Shown here: positions 17,266-26,218 of the stretch, piece after piece
Layout of the letters: each line of letters begins with the position of its first letter
How positions within the stretch are numbered: position 1 is the first letter of the stretch
Origin: Bacillus cereus ATCC 14579
Lineage (GTDB): Bacteria; Bacillota; Bacilli; Bacillales; Bacillaceae_G
NCBI RefSeq assembly: GCF_000007825.1
Contig: NC_004722.1
Location: forward strand, 32,501-80,000
Direction: 5' to 3'
Length of the DNA: 47,500 nucleotides
Translations under genes and position numbers: made by a program
Notes under the pieces: model-generated
Database searches by the model: none
Told to the model about the DNA's origin: nothing
Seen by the model: the letters and a program-made list of their open reading frames with translations, nothing else

Positions 17266-17640
17266 ATGAAAGTTGTTCAAACAAGCAAGGCACCACAAGC
17301 AATTGGACCTTATTCACAGGGGATTATTGTAAATAACATGTTCTATAGCTCAGGACAAATTCCATTGACGGCAAATGGGGAGCTTGTAACAGGAGATGTA
17401 ACAGTACAAACAGAACAAGTATTTCAAAATTTACAAGCGGTATTAGAGGAAGCAGGTGCTTCATTTGATACAGTCGTAAAAACAACAGTATTTTTAAAGG
17501 ACATGGATGATTTTAATGCTGTGAATGAAGTGTATAGCTCTTATTTCTCTACTCATAAACCAGCTCGATCTTGTGTGCAAGTAGCAAAATTACCGAAAGA
17601 TGTTTCCGTTGAAATTGAAGTAATCGCCCTAGTTAAGTAA
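17266..17640 (+). CDS. ridA: RidA family enamine/imine deaminase (YabJ)
   Basis: RidA hydrolyses reactive enamine/imine intermediates released by PLP enzymes, forming a trimer with active sites at subunit interfaces. The 124-aa protein shows IGPYSQGIIVNNMFYSSGQI (about 14-33), the active-site arginine in KPARSCVQVAKLP (about 101-113), and the C-terminal VEIEVIA. B. subtilis YabJ was first linked to PurR-dependent control of purA, which fits its position after purR. The start is ATG 17266; the in-frame GTG 17257 overlaps the AAAAGGGTG ribosome-binding site. Confidence 0.94.
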   Translation: MKVVQTSKAPQAIGPYSQGIIVNNMFYSSGQIPLTANGELVTGDVTVQTEQVFQNLQAVLEEAGASFDTVVKTTVFLKDMDDFNAVNEVYSSYFSTHKPARSCVQVAKLPKDVSVEIEVIALVK

Positions 17641-17684
17641 CCTTTTGTAAGCGATAACCTCCACTAATCTCTATATTCAACTAC

Positions 17685-17720
17685 TTTAAAAATTTTTATC
17701 TTAAAAATTTTTAAAAAATT
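17685..17720 (+). promoter_or_regulatory. AT-rich repeats upstream of spoVG (probable AbrB-binding region)
   Basis: The 13-mer TTAAAAATTTTTA occurs twice in direct repeat (17686-17698 and 17701-17713), and the block contains only one C and no G. In B. subtilis a similar AT box just upstream of the spoVG promoter raises transcription and is the site where AbrB represses it. The same role is inferred here. Confidence 0.6.
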
Positions 17721-17749
17721 AAAGGGAAAATAGAAAATTTGTGGAATTT
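17721..17749 (+). promoter_or_regulatory. sigma-H promoter of spoVG
   Basis: AAAGGGAAA (17721-17729), 11 bp, GTGGAATTT (17741-17749). The second element matches the sigma-H pattern RnnGAATww fully, and the first matches RnAGGAwWW with one mismatch. spoVG is the classic sigma-H gene. Confidence 0.78.
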
Positions 17750-17792
17750 ATACAAATATATCGCTTATTTAGAAAAGGGTGGTGAACACAAG

Positions 17793-18086
17793 ATGGAAGT
17801 GACTGACGTAAGATTACGCCGCGTAAACACAGAAGGCCGCATGAGAGCAATTGCCTCTATTACTCTAGACCATGAATTTGTTGTTCATGATATTCGTGTA
17901 ATTGATGGTAATAATGGATTATTTGTAGCAATGCCAAGTAAACGTACTCCAGATGGAGAGTTCCGTGACATTGCACATCCAATTAATTCTGGTACACGCT
18001 CTAAAATTCAAGATGCGGTTTTAACAGAGTATCATCGTTTAGGCGAGTTAGAAGAGGTTGAGTTTGAAGAAGCGGGTGCTTCGTAA
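17793..18086 (+). CDS. spoVG: Regulator SpoVG
   Basis: SpoVG is a small nucleic-acid-binding regulator. In B. subtilis it affects asymmetric septation and spore cortex formation, and in other Firmicutes it affects virulence and cell-envelope genes. The 97-aa protein starts [11 protein letters not shown] and contains the conserved [20 protein letters not shown] (about 50-69), which matches the family closely. The ATG at 17793 follows an AAGGGTGGTG site. Regulation by sigma-H and AbrB is suggested by the sequence immediately upstream. Confidence 0.96.
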
Positions 18087-18098
18087 AATTCGAATGAA

Positions 18099-18172
18099 AA
18101 GGGCTTTTGACAAAAAGCCTTATAATTTTGTAGCAAACTCCTGTAAGCATTTACAGGGGTTTGTTTTTTTTT
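18099..18172 (+). terminator. Double hairpin terminator after spoVG
   Basis: Two hairpins stand in tandem. The first is AAGGGCTTTT / AAAAGCCTT (18099-18121). The stronger second one is CAAACTCCTGTAA / TTTACAGGGGTTTG (18134-18163), followed by at least nine T residues. Confidence 0.9.
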
Positions 18173-18334
18173 GCTTTATATTTGGAAACTGCATAATTTA
18201 TTAACATAAAAAGAAGAAACTACTAATTTTTTCAAAATCATTTTAAATAGTATAGCTTATTTCTTAAAAAAGATACTAAAGAGTAAAACATCTTATAAGA
18301 ATTATGGTAAAATTTAATAGTTAAAATGTGTTTC

Positions 18335-18363
18335 TTGAAATATATGATGATTTAGGATAATAT
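18335..18363 (+). promoter_or_regulatory. sigma-A promoter of glmU
   Basis: TTGAAA (18335-18340), 17 bp, TAATAT (18358-18363). It lies about 36 nt before the glmU start and downstream of the spoVG terminator. The rest of the AT-rich gap (18173-18334) shows nothing else I can support. Confidence 0.65.
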
Positions 18364-18399
18364 CTTTAATGGATAAATAGGTTGCGATGGAGGGTCTAT

Positions 18400-19779
18400 A
18401 TGTCAAACAGATTTGCAGTGATTCTAGCTGCAGGTAAAGGCACACGTATGAAGTCTAAGCTATACAAAGTGCTGCATCCTGTATGTGGAAAACCTATGGT
18501 ACAACACGTAGTCGATCAAGTATCTCAATTAGGATTGCAGAAACTTGTAACGGTTGTTGGACATGGTGCTGAAATGGTACAAGAACAGCTAGGGAACGTA
18601 AGTGAATTTGCATTACAAGCAGAACAACTTGGTACAGCACATGCTGTAGATCAAGCTGCAAGTGTACTTGCAAATGAAGAAGGAACAACTTTAGTTATTT
18701 GTGGTGATACGCCTCTAATAACTGCTGAAACAATGGAAGCATTACTTCAGCAACATAAAGAAGCAGGAGCAATGGCGACGGTGCTAACAGCATACATAGA
18801 AGAGCCTGCTGGATATGGCCGTATTGTTCGTAATGAGAATGGTCATGTTGAAAAGATTGTTGAGCATAAAGATGCAAATGAGAAAGAATTAGCTATTAAA
18901 GAAATCAATACAGGTACGTATTGTTTTGATAATAAGGCTTTATTTGCTTCACTTTCTAAAGTTTCAAATGATAACGTGCAAGGTGAATATTACCTTCCAG
19001 ATGTTATTGAGATTTTAAAAAATGAAGGTCATATCGTATCAGCTTATCAAACAGAGCAGTTCGACGAAACGTTAGGTGTTAACGACAGAGTCGCTCTATC
19101 GCAAGCGGAAATTATTATGAAAAACCGTATCAACCGAAAGAACATGGTAAACGGTGTTACAATTATTGATCCAAGTAACACTTATATTTCTGCTGATGCA
19201 GTTATCGGTAGTGATACAGTTCTTCATCCAGGAACAATTATTGAGGGGAACACTGTAATTGGCTCTGATTGTGAAATTGGACCGCATACAGTAATTCGCG
19301 ATAGTGAAATTGGAGATCGTACGACAATTCGACAATCTACTGTACATGATAGTAAGCTTGGTACAGAAGTATCGGTTGGTCCATTTGCACATATTCGCCC
19401 AGATTCAGTTATTGGAGACGAAGTACGCGTTGGAAACTTCGTGGAAATCAAAAAAACTGTCTTTGGTAATAGAAGTAAAGCTTCACACTTGAGTTATATC
19501 GGGGATGCACAAGTTGGAGAAGACGTGAATCTTGGTTGTGGTTCAATTACGGTGAACTATGACGGTAAGAATAAATTCAAAACTGTGATTGGTAATGGGG
19601 TATTTATTGGATGTAATTCAAACCTTGTTGCTCCAGTAACAGTTGAAGATGGTGCTTATGTGGCAGCAGGCTCTACAATTACAGAGAATGTTCCATCAAA
19701 AGCATTATCGGTAGCACGTGCACGTCAAGTTAACAAAGAAGACTATGTTGATCAATTGCTGAATAAGAAAAAATCATAA
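18400..19779 (+). CDS. glmU: Bifunctional UDP-N-acetylglucosamine pyrophosphorylase / glucosamine-1-phosphate N-acetyltransferase
   Basis: GlmU makes UDP-GlcNAc for peptidoglycan and other cell-wall polymers in two steps, acetylation then uridylylation. In the 459-aa protein the N-terminal nucleotidyltransferase domain has [12 protein letters not shown] (about 9-20). The C-terminal left-handed beta-helix is built from hexapeptide repeats from about 250 onward ([41 protein letters not shown]). The ATG at 18400 has GGAGGGTC; the upstream in-frame ATG at 18382 lacks a ribosome-binding site. prs follows 18 nt downstream in the same operon. Confidence 0.97.
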
Positions 19780-19797
19780 TGTGGAGGGTTAATCTAG

Positions 19798-20751
19798 ATG
19801 TCGACTCAATATCTAAATTCTAATTTGAAAGTATTCTCTTTAAACTCTAATAAGGAACTTGCTGAGCAGATTGCAAAGCATATTGGAGTAGGGCTAGGAA
19901 AATGTTCTGTTGATCGTTTTAGTGATGGAGAAGTTCAAATTAACATTGAAGAAAGTATCCGTGGTTGCGATGTATTCATTATTCAATCTACAAGCTTCCC
20001 AGTAAACGAACATATCATGGAATTACTTATTATGATTGATGCATTAAAACGTGCATCTGCGAAAACAATTAATATTGTTATTCCTTACTATGGTTATGCG
20101 CGTCAAGACCGTAAAGCGCGTTCTCGTGAACCAATTACATCGAAACTTGTAGCAAACTTGCTTGAAACAGCAGGTGCAACTCGTGTAATCACTCTAGATT
20201 TACATGCTCCACAAATTCAAGGATTCTTTGATATCCCAATCGACCACTTAATGGGTGTACCGATTCTTTCAGATTACTTTGAAACAAAAGGTCTTAAAGA
20301 TATCGTAATCGTGTCTCCTGACCATGGTGGTGTAACTCGTGCAAGAAAAATGGCAGATCGTCTAAAAGCGCCAATCGCTATTATTGATAAGCGTCGTCCT
20401 CGCCCGAACGTATCAGAGGTAATGAACATTATCGGTAATATTGAAGGTAAAACAGCGATTTTAATTGATGACATCATTGATACAGCTGGTACAATTACAT
20501 TAGCAGCAAACGCTCTTGTTGAGAACGGTGCTTCTGAAGTATATGCTTGCTGTACACACCCAGTATTATCTGGTCCAGCAATTGAGCGTATTCAAAATTC
20601 AAATATTAAAGAGTTAGTTGTAACGAACTCTATCGTATTACCAGAAGAGAAGAAAATCGACAAAGTACATGAACTTTCAGTTGCTCCATTAATCGGAGAA
20701 GCAATCATTCGTGTATACGAAGAAGAATCTGTGAGTGTATTATTCAATTAA
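19798..20751 (+). CDS. prs: Ribose-phosphate pyrophosphokinase
   Basis: Prs makes PRPP from ribose-5-phosphate and ATP, feeding purine, pyrimidine, histidine, tryptophan and NAD synthesis. The 317-aa class I enzyme shows FSDGEVQINIEESIRG (about 40-55), the flexible-loop and catalytic region YGYARQDRKARSREPI (about 99-114), and the PRPP loop ILIDDIIDTAGTI (about 220-232). The ATG follows GTGGAGGGTT. The ctc gene found next in B. subtilis is missing; a strong hairpin follows instead. Confidence 0.97.
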   Translation: MSTQYLNSNLKVFSLNSNKELAEQIAKHIGVGLGKCSVDRFSDGEVQINIEESIRGCDVFIIQSTSFPVNEHIMELLIMIDALKRASAKTINIVIPYYGYARQDRKARSREPITSKLVANLLETAGATRVITLDLHAPQIQGFFDIPIDHLMGVPILSDYFETKGLKDIVIVSPDHGGVTRARKMADRLKAPIAIIDKRRPRPNVSEVMNIIGNIEGKTAILIDDIIDTAGTITLAANALVENGASEVYACCTHPVLSGPAIERIQNSNIKELVVTNSIVLPEEKKIDKVHELSVAPLIGEAIIRVYEEESVSVLFN

Positions 20752-20763
20752 TTGGATAGAATG

Positions 20764-20793
20764 AGACGTAACCAAAATTGGTTACGTCTTTTC
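20764..20793 (+). terminator. Terminator between prs and pth
   Basis: AGACGTAACCAA pairs perfectly with TTGGTTACGTCT across a 2-nt loop, then TTT. It lies inside a longer in-frame extension of the pth ORF, which argues against that extension being translated. Confidence 0.85.
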
Positions 20794-20823
20794 GTATCGA
20801 AAAAAGAAAGTAGTGGTACAAGA

Positions 20824-21384
20824 ATGAAATTGATAGTAGGACTTGGGAACCCAGGTAGAGAATATGAATTAACAAGGCATAATATTGGATTTATGGCCAT
20901 TGATGAACTTGCGAAGCGTTGGAACATTTCTTTGAATGAACAAAAATTTAAAGGTGTATTTGGTGCAGGGTTTGTTAATGGAGAAAAGGTAATCTTATTA
21001 AAGCCGCTAACATACATGAACTTATCTGGGGAAAGTATTCGTCCACTCATGGATTATTATAAAATTGATGTTGAGGACTTCGTTGTTATGTACGACGATT
21101 TGGACATTCCTGTAGGTAAATTGCGTCTTCGCATGAAAGGTAGTGCTGGTGGACATAATGGTGTAAAGTCAACGATTTCGCACCTAGGAACACAAGAATT
21201 TCAACGTATCCGTATGGGAATCGATCGCCCGAAAAATGGAATGAAGGTAGTCGATTATGTATTAGGACGCTTTACATCTGAAGAGATTCCGGATGTTAAC
21301 CATTCTATTGAAAAAGCAGCGGATGCATGTGAAGAGTGGCTAAATAAGCCTTTTCTCCAAATCATGAATACTTTCAATAGTTAA
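20824..21384 (+). CDS. pth: Peptidyl-tRNA hydrolase
   Basis: Pth (spoVC in B. subtilis) releases tRNA from peptidyl-tRNAs that drop off ribosomes. The 186-aa protein has VGLGNPGREYELTRHNIGF (about 5-23) with the catalytic histidine in TRHN, LKPLTYMNLSG (about 60-70), and GSAGGHNGVKS (about 109-119). I use ATG 20824, which begins MKLIVGLGNPG as in the family. The longer reading frame from 20752 runs through a terminator hairpin. The ribosome-binding site is weak. Confidence 0.95.
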   Translation: MKLIVGLGNPGREYELTRHNIGFMAIDELAKRWNISLNEQKFKGVFGAGFVNGEKVILLKPLTYMNLSGESIRPLMDYYKIDVEDFVVMYDDLDIPVGKLRLRMKGSAGGHNGVKSTISHLGTQEFQRIRMGIDRPKNGMKVVDYVLGRFTSEEIPDVNHSIEKAADACEEWLNKPFLQIMNTFNS

Positions 21385-21396
21385 AAATGAGATTGG

Positions 21397-21426
21397 GAAT
21401 ATTTCTCTTTTGTTTTACCCATACTA
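21397..21426 (+). promoter_or_regulatory. Forespore (sigma-F/sigma-G type) promoter of fin
   Basis: GAATA (21397-21401), 18 bp, CATACTA (21420-21426). Both elements match the sigma-G consensus (GHATR, CATWHTA). fin is known in B. subtilis to be transcribed by forespore sigma factors. Confidence 0.72.
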
Positions 21427-21454
21427 GTAGTAATTGAATTTTTAGGAGGCTAGT

Positions 21455-21679
21455 ATGGAAGGGTATTATTATTGCAGACACTGCGGAGGTAATGTAGGCT
21501 CCATTAACGCAGAAAAAGTATATAGCGACGTTTTATTTCAACTAACAGAGCAAGAAGTAGTAGAAATGATTCATTTTCATGAGAATGGAAATATATATAT
21601 AAAAACGATTTGTGAATCGTGTCAAGAAACGCTCGCATCTTATCCTGAGTATTATGAGTATGAAAAATTTCTGCAATAA
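21455..21679 (+). CDS. fin: Anti-sigma-F factor Fin (YabK)
   Basis: Fin is a small zinc protein that antagonises sigma-F late in forespore development, helping the switch to sigma-G. The 74-aa sequence carries CRHC (residues 7-10) and CESC (about 53-56), the four zinc ligands, and ends in the typical YYEYEKFLQ. The ATG has a strong AGGAGG. It sits between pth and mfd, as in B. subtilis, behind its own forespore promoter. With csfB the window encodes two of the anti-sigma factors of this compartment. Confidence 0.92.
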   Translation: MEGYYYCRHCGGNVGSINAEKVYSDVLFQLTEQEVVEMIHFHENGNIYIKTICESCQETLASYPEYYEYEKFLQ

Positions 21680-21688
21680 AATGTTGTC

Positions 21689-21713
21689 GCTTTGGCATGT
21701 CCAAAGCATTTTT
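21689..21713 (+). terminator. Terminator after fin
   Basis: GCTTTGG pairs with CCAAAGC across CATGT, followed by A and a T run. Confidence 0.8.
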
Positions 21714-21784
21714 CTGTTTTCCTTTTCCAAAATATTTGCATAAAATAGAATGACTTGCTCTTTATGTTGAGAGGAGTTTTAAAA

Positions 21785-24700
21785 ATGATAGGTTTATTAG
21801 AGCAATTTTATAAAAATGAAGAGATACAATCGGTTATTAATGGATTAGAAGATGGGTTAAAAGAACAACTTATATCAGGGATGGCAACGTCTTCTCGTTC
21901 GTTATTAATGGCGGCTTTATATAAAAAAACAAAAAAATCACAATTAATCGTGACACATAACTTATACCAAGCACAAAAAGTACATGAAGATTTAGTGGCG
22001 TTACTTGGTGAAAAAGATGTGTGGCTATATCCAGTGAATGAACTGATAGCATCGGAAATTGGGGTTGCAAGTCCAGAATTGAAGGCGCAACGTATAGAAG
22101 TGTTAAATCGCTTGGCTGCGGGAGAGAATGGAATCATTGTAGCGCCAGTGGCAGGATTGCGTAGATTTTTACCAATAAAAGAATTGTGGAAGCAAAAGCA
22201 AGTTGAAATCAATCTAGGGCAAGAGATTGATTTAGATGCGCTCTTGCATACTTTACATCATATTGGCTATGAACGTAAGTCGATGGTAGAAGCTCCAGGG
22301 GAGTTCAGTTTGCGTGGGGGAATATTAGATATTTATCCTTTAACTGAAGAACTACCATTTCGTATTGAATTCTTTGATACAGAAGTCGATTCTATTCGAT
22401 TATTTGATGTGGATGAACAGCGTTCTCAAGGTAAAAAAGAAAGCGTTAGGTTTGGTCCGGCAACAGAGTTTTTATTTTCACAGGAAGAATTAAAATCAGG
22501 AATTCAGCATCTTGAAGAAGGTTTAACTAAGACGATGCAAAAACTTTCTGATGATAAACTAAAGACTACAGTGCTTGAGACGGTAAGTCATGAAATTGAG
22601 ATGTTGAAAAACGGGCAAAGTATAGAACAGATGTTTAAATACTTATCTATTTTCTATAAAGAACCTGCTAGTCTGATAGATTATTTACCAGAAGACGGTG
22701 TTGTAATTTTAGACGAGATTTCCCGTATTCAAGAAACAGCATCGCATCTTGAAACAGAAGAGGCGGAATGGTATATATCACTTCTTGGTGAAGGAACAAT
22801 TATTCAAGATTTATCTTTCTCTCACCCATTCGAGGGGTTTCTTCATCATAAAAAAAGAAGTTTTGTATATTTAACGTTATTCTTGCGTCATATCGCACAC
22901 ACACATCCGCAAAATATTGTTAATGTAACATGTAAAACAATGCAAGATTTCCATGGACAGATGAATTTGTTAAAAACAGAAATTGATAGATGGAATGAAG
23001 GGCATTTTACGACTGTTGTACTTGGAACAGATGATGAACGTGTGAAAAAATTACAACATATTTTAAGTGATTATGATATTGAGGCAGATATTGTAGAAGG
23101 TACAGATATCTTATTGCCTGGAAGGTTACAAATTGCTGTAGGTGATTTACATGCAGGATTTGAAATGCCGATGCAAAAGCTTGTTGTCATTACTGAAAAG
23201 GAGCTTTTTCATAAGAAAGTTAAAAAATCACAACGTAAACAAAAGTTATCGAATGCTGAACGTATTAAAAGTTATTCGGAATTAAAAGTTGGAGATTATG
23301 TAGTTCACGTAAATCATGGTATAGGTAAATTTTTAGGTATTGAGACATTAGAGATTAATGGTGTTCACAAAGATTATTTAAATATTAAATATCAAGGTAA
23401 TGATAAGCTATACGTTCCAATTGAACAAATTGATCAAGTCCAAAAATATGTAGGATCTGAAGGTAAGGATCCGAAAGTTTATAAATTAGGCGGTAATGAT
23501 TGGAAAAAGGTTAAAACGAAAGTTGAAAAATCTGTACAAGACATTGCGGATGACCTAATTAAACTATATGCTGAGCGCGAAGCTTCAAAAGGCTATGCAT
23601 ATACGCCAGATACGGCAGAACAACAAGAGTTCGAATCCTCTTTCCCATATCAAGAGACAGAGGATCAGTTACGTTCTATTGACGAGATTAAAAAAGATAT
23701 GGAACGCGGACGCCCGATGGATAGGCTCCTTTGTGGTGACGTAGGGTATGGAAAGACTGAAGTGGCTATTCGTGCGGCATTTAAAGCAATTATGGATGAA
23801 AAACAAGTTGCAATTTTAGTACCGACAACGATTCTTGCGCAGCAACACTATGAAACAATTCGAGAGCGTTTTCAAGATTATCCGATCAATATAGGCTTAT
23901 TAAGTAGATTCCGTACGAGAAAACAACAAAATGAAACAATTAAGGGCTTAAAGGATGGAACAGTAGATATCGTAATCGGAACACATCGTATTTTATCTAA
24001 AGATGTTACGTATAAAGATTTAGGGCTTCTTATCATTGATGAAGAACAAAGATTTGGTGTAACACATAAAGAAAAAATTAAACAATTGAAGGCAAATGTT
24101 GACGTATTAACATTAACGGCAACTCCGATTCCGCGGACGCTTCATATGTCTATGCTTGGTGTGCGCGACTTATCTGTTATTGAGACACCACCAGAAAATC
24201 GTTTCCCAGTCCAAACGTATGTAGTCGAGTATAATCCAGCGTTAATGCGAGAGGCAATAGAGCGAGAGCTTGCAAGAGGTGGTCAAGTTTACTTCCTATA
24301 TAACCGTGTAGAGGATATTGAAAGAAAAGCAGATGAAATTTCGATGTTAGTTCCAGATGCCCGCGTAACGTACGCACATGGGAAAATGAACGAAAGCGAA
24401 TTAGAGTCTGTTATGCTATCATTTTTAGAAGGACAGCATGATGTTCTTGTAAGTACAACAATTATTGAGACGGGTGTAGATATTCCGAATGTAAATACGT
24501 TAATTGTATTTGATGCAGATCGTATGGGATTATCACAGTTGTATCAGCTTCGTGGGCGTGTTGGACGTTCTAATCGTGTTGCGTATGCATACTTTGCATA
24601 TAAACGTGACAAAGTGCTGTCAGAGGTTGCAGAGAAGCGTCTACAAGCAATTAAAGAGTTCACGGAACTTGGATCTGGTTTCAAAATTGCGATGAGAGAT

Positions 24701-25315
24701 TTATCTATTCGTGGAGCAGGTAATTTGTTAGGGGCAGAACAGCATGGATTTATTGATTCTGTCGGATTTGATCTATATTCGCAAATGTTAAAAGATGCAA
24801 TTGAACAGCGTAGAGGAACAGATGGGGCTGAAAATATAGTTAATGTTGAAATTGACTTAGAGGTAGATGCATATTTACCAGATGCTTATATTTCAGATAG
24901 TAAGCAAAAAATTATGATGTATAAACAATTTAGAGGTGTTTCTGCAATTGAGGATATTGAAGAATTGCAGGAAGAAATGATCGATAGATTTGGCGATTAT
25001 CCACAAGAAGTTGGTTATTTATTACAAATTGCAAATATTAAAGTGTTGGCAATGAAAGAACAAATTGAATTAATTAAGCAGAATAAATTTGAAGTAACAT
25101 TCCTATTTTCTGAACAAGCAAGTCAAAATATTGATGGTGGAAAATTATTCATGCTCGGAAATAGTTTTGGACGTATGATCGGTTTAGGAATGGAAGGATC
25201 ACAATTGAAAATTGTTATGAAAACAAATGACTTAGAGACATCGAAGTGGTTAACAATTGCTGAAAATTTATTAAAAGGCTTACCAGATGTAAAAAAAGAA
25301 GTAATAAATGCCTAA
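21785..25315 (+). CDS. mfd: Transcription-repair coupling factor Mfd
   Basis: Mfd uses ATP to push RNA polymerase off DNA at lesions and recruits UvrA. The 1176-aa protein has an N-terminal UvrB-homology module and the RNA-polymerase-interaction domain (about 490-560, KVGDYVVHVNHGIGKFLGIE). The RecG-like translocase follows, with Walker A GDVGYGKT at 651-658 and Walker B DEEQ at 752-755. The TRG motif region comes next, then the C-terminal UvrA-binding-surface-masking domain. The start is ATG 21785 behind GAGAGGAG; ten more in-frame residues upstream lack a ribosome-binding site. No terminator is visible before spoVT. Confidence 0.97.
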   Translation: MIGLLEQFYKNEEIQSVINGLEDGLKEQLISGMATSSRSLLMAALYKKTKKSQLIVTHNLYQAQKVHEDLVALLGEKDVWLYPVNELIASEIGVASPELKAQRIEVLNRLAAGENGIIVAPVAGLRRFLPIKELWKQKQVEINLGQEIDLDALLHTLHHIGYERKSMVEAPGEFSLRGGILDIYPLTEELPFRIEFFDTEVDSIRLFDVDEQRSQGKKESVRFGPATEFLFSQEELKSGIQHLEEGLTKTMQKLSDDKLKTTVLETVSHEIEMLKNGQSIEQMFKYLSIFYKEPASLIDYLPEDGVVILDEISRIQETASHLETEEAEWYISLLGEGTIIQDLSFSHPFEGFLHHKKRSFVYLTLFLRHIAHTHPQNIVNVTCKTMQDFHGQMNLLKTEIDRWNEGHFTTVVLGTDDERVKKLQHILSDYDIEADIVEGTDILLPGRLQIAVGDLHAGFEMPMQKLVVITEKELFHKKVKKSQRKQKLSNAERIKSYSELKVGDYVVHVNHGIGKFLGIETLEINGVHKDYLNIKYQGNDKLYVPIEQIDQVQKYVGSEGKDPKVYKLGGNDWKKVKTKVEKSVQDIADDLIKLYAEREASKGYAYTPDTAEQQEFESSFPYQETEDQLRSIDEIKKDMERGRPMDRLLCGDVGYGKTEVAIRAAFKAIMDEKQVAILVPTTILAQQHYETIRERFQDYPINIGLLSRFRTRKQQNETIKGLKDGTVDIVIGTHRILSKDVTYKDLGLLIIDEEQRFGVTHKEKIKQLKANVDVLTLTATPIPRTLHMSMLGVRDLSVIETPPENRFPVQTYVVEYNPALMREAIERELARGGQVYFLYNRVEDIERKADEISMLVPDARVTYAHGKMNESELESVMLSFLEGQHDVLVSTTIIETGVDIPNVNTLIVFDADRMGLSQLYQLRGRVGRSNRVAYAYFAYKRDKVLSEVAEKRLQAIKEFTELGSGFKIAMRDLSIRGAGNLLGAEQHGFIDSVGFDLYSQMLKDAIEQRRGTDGAENIVNVEIDLEVDAYLPDAYISDSKQKIMMYKQFRGVSAIEDIEELQEEMIDRFGDYPQEVGYLLQIANIKVLAMKEQIELIKQNKFEVTFLFSEQASQNIDGGKLFMLGNSFGRMIGLGMEGSQLKIVMKTNDLETSKWLTIAENLLKGLPDVKKEVINA

Positions 25316-25343
25316 AATAAGATAAAAAAATACAATTCGACGT

Positions 25344-25372
25344 GCATAGAAGAACTAATGTGTAAAATACTA
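25344..25372 (+). promoter_or_regulatory. Candidate sigma-G promoter of spoVT
   Basis: GCATA (25344-25348), 17 bp, AATACTA (25366-25372). The -35 fits GHATR fully and the -10 fits CATWHTA at six of seven positions. spoVT is a sigma-G gene in B. subtilis. Confidence 0.55.
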
Positions 25373-25451
25373 TGTCTAACAGTTGGTGATTTTTACATGA
25401 ACAGGTAAATTCACCACTTTGATCATCAGTAGAAAGTGAGGCAGCATTAGA

Positions 25452-25988
25452 ATGAAAGCAACTGGAATCGTACGTCGAATTGATGATTTAGGCAGGGTAG
25501 TAATCCCGAAGGAAATTCGTAGAACTTTACGTATTCGAGAAGGAGACCCACTAGAAATATTTGTTGATCGCGATGGAGAGGTAATTTTAAAGAAATATTC
25601 TCCAATTAGTGAGCTAGGTGATTTTGCAAAAGAATATGCTGATGCTTTATATGACAGCTTAGGACATAATGTGCTTGTGTGTGATCGAGATTCTATCATC
25701 GCAGTATCAGGCGTATCGAAAAAAGAATACTTAAATAAAAGTGTTGGCGATCTAATTGAAAAAACGATGGAAGAACGAAAGTCTGTTATTATGACGGATG
25801 AAAGTGATATTTCCATTATTGATGGTGTAACAGAAAAGGTTCATTCTTATACAGTTGGACCGATTGTTGCAAACGGAGATCCGATTGGAGCCGTCATTAT
25901 TTTTTCAAAAGAAGCCATTATAAGCGAGATCGAGCATAAAGCGGTTAATACTGCTGCCAGTTTCTTAGCGAAACAAATGGAACAGTAA
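25452..25988 (+). CDS. spoVT: Stage V sporulation protein T
   Basis: SpoVT is a forespore transcription factor that adjusts the sigma-G regulon. The 178-aa protein has an AbrB-like swapped-hairpin DNA-binding domain (1-50, KATGIVRRIDDLGRVVIPKE) and a C-terminal GAF domain (about 56-178), a combination specific to SpoVT. Its N-terminus closely resembles the AbrB encoded at 8111-8395 but lacks AbrB's short C-terminal domain. The ATG follows AGTGAGGCAGC. A sigma-G-like promoter is upstream and a terminator is well downstream. Confidence 0.96.
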   Translation: MKATGIVRRIDDLGRVVIPKEIRRTLRIREGDPLEIFVDRDGEVILKKYSPISELGDFAKEYADALYDSLGHNVLVCDRDSIIAVSGVSKKEYLNKSVGDLIEKTMEERKSVIMTDESDISIIDGVTEKVHSYTVGPIVANGDPIGAVIIFSKEAIISEIEHKAVNTAASFLAKQMEQ

Positions 25989-26079
25989 GGGTATATTGAT
26001 TTTAGAAGTAGCAATCTTTCCTAATTATGATCTTTCTTTTTGAGAAATCAATTATTTGGAGATATATGTATATTGAATG

Positions 26080-26106
26080 AAGGTAGCACTTTGCTACCTT
26101 TTTTCG
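26080..26106 (+). terminator. Terminator between spoVT and yabM
   Basis: AAGGTAGCA pairs with TGCTACCTT across CTT, followed by TTTT. Confidence 0.9.
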
Positions 26107-26174
26107 TTGAATATTTTTAACATTTAGGAACTCATTATTACCCGTGTTGGTAAGGGAGTTTGTTCTTTTCTTTA

Positions 26175-26183
26175 TGATATAAT
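26175..26183 (+). promoter_or_regulatory. Extended -10 promoter of yabM
   Basis: TGATATAAT is a perfect extended -10 (TGnTATAAT) for sigma-A, 36 nt before the yabM ATG. No good -35 is found at 17 bp, which is normal for extended -10 promoters. Confidence 0.55.
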
Positions 26184-26218
26184 ACGAGAGGTGAGAATAG
26201 AAAAAGGAGTTTTCTTGT

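Noticed and set aside
20752..20823. Longer pth reading frame starting at 20752
   Set aside because: It would translate through a perfect terminator hairpin; Pth proteins begin at the ATG at 20824.
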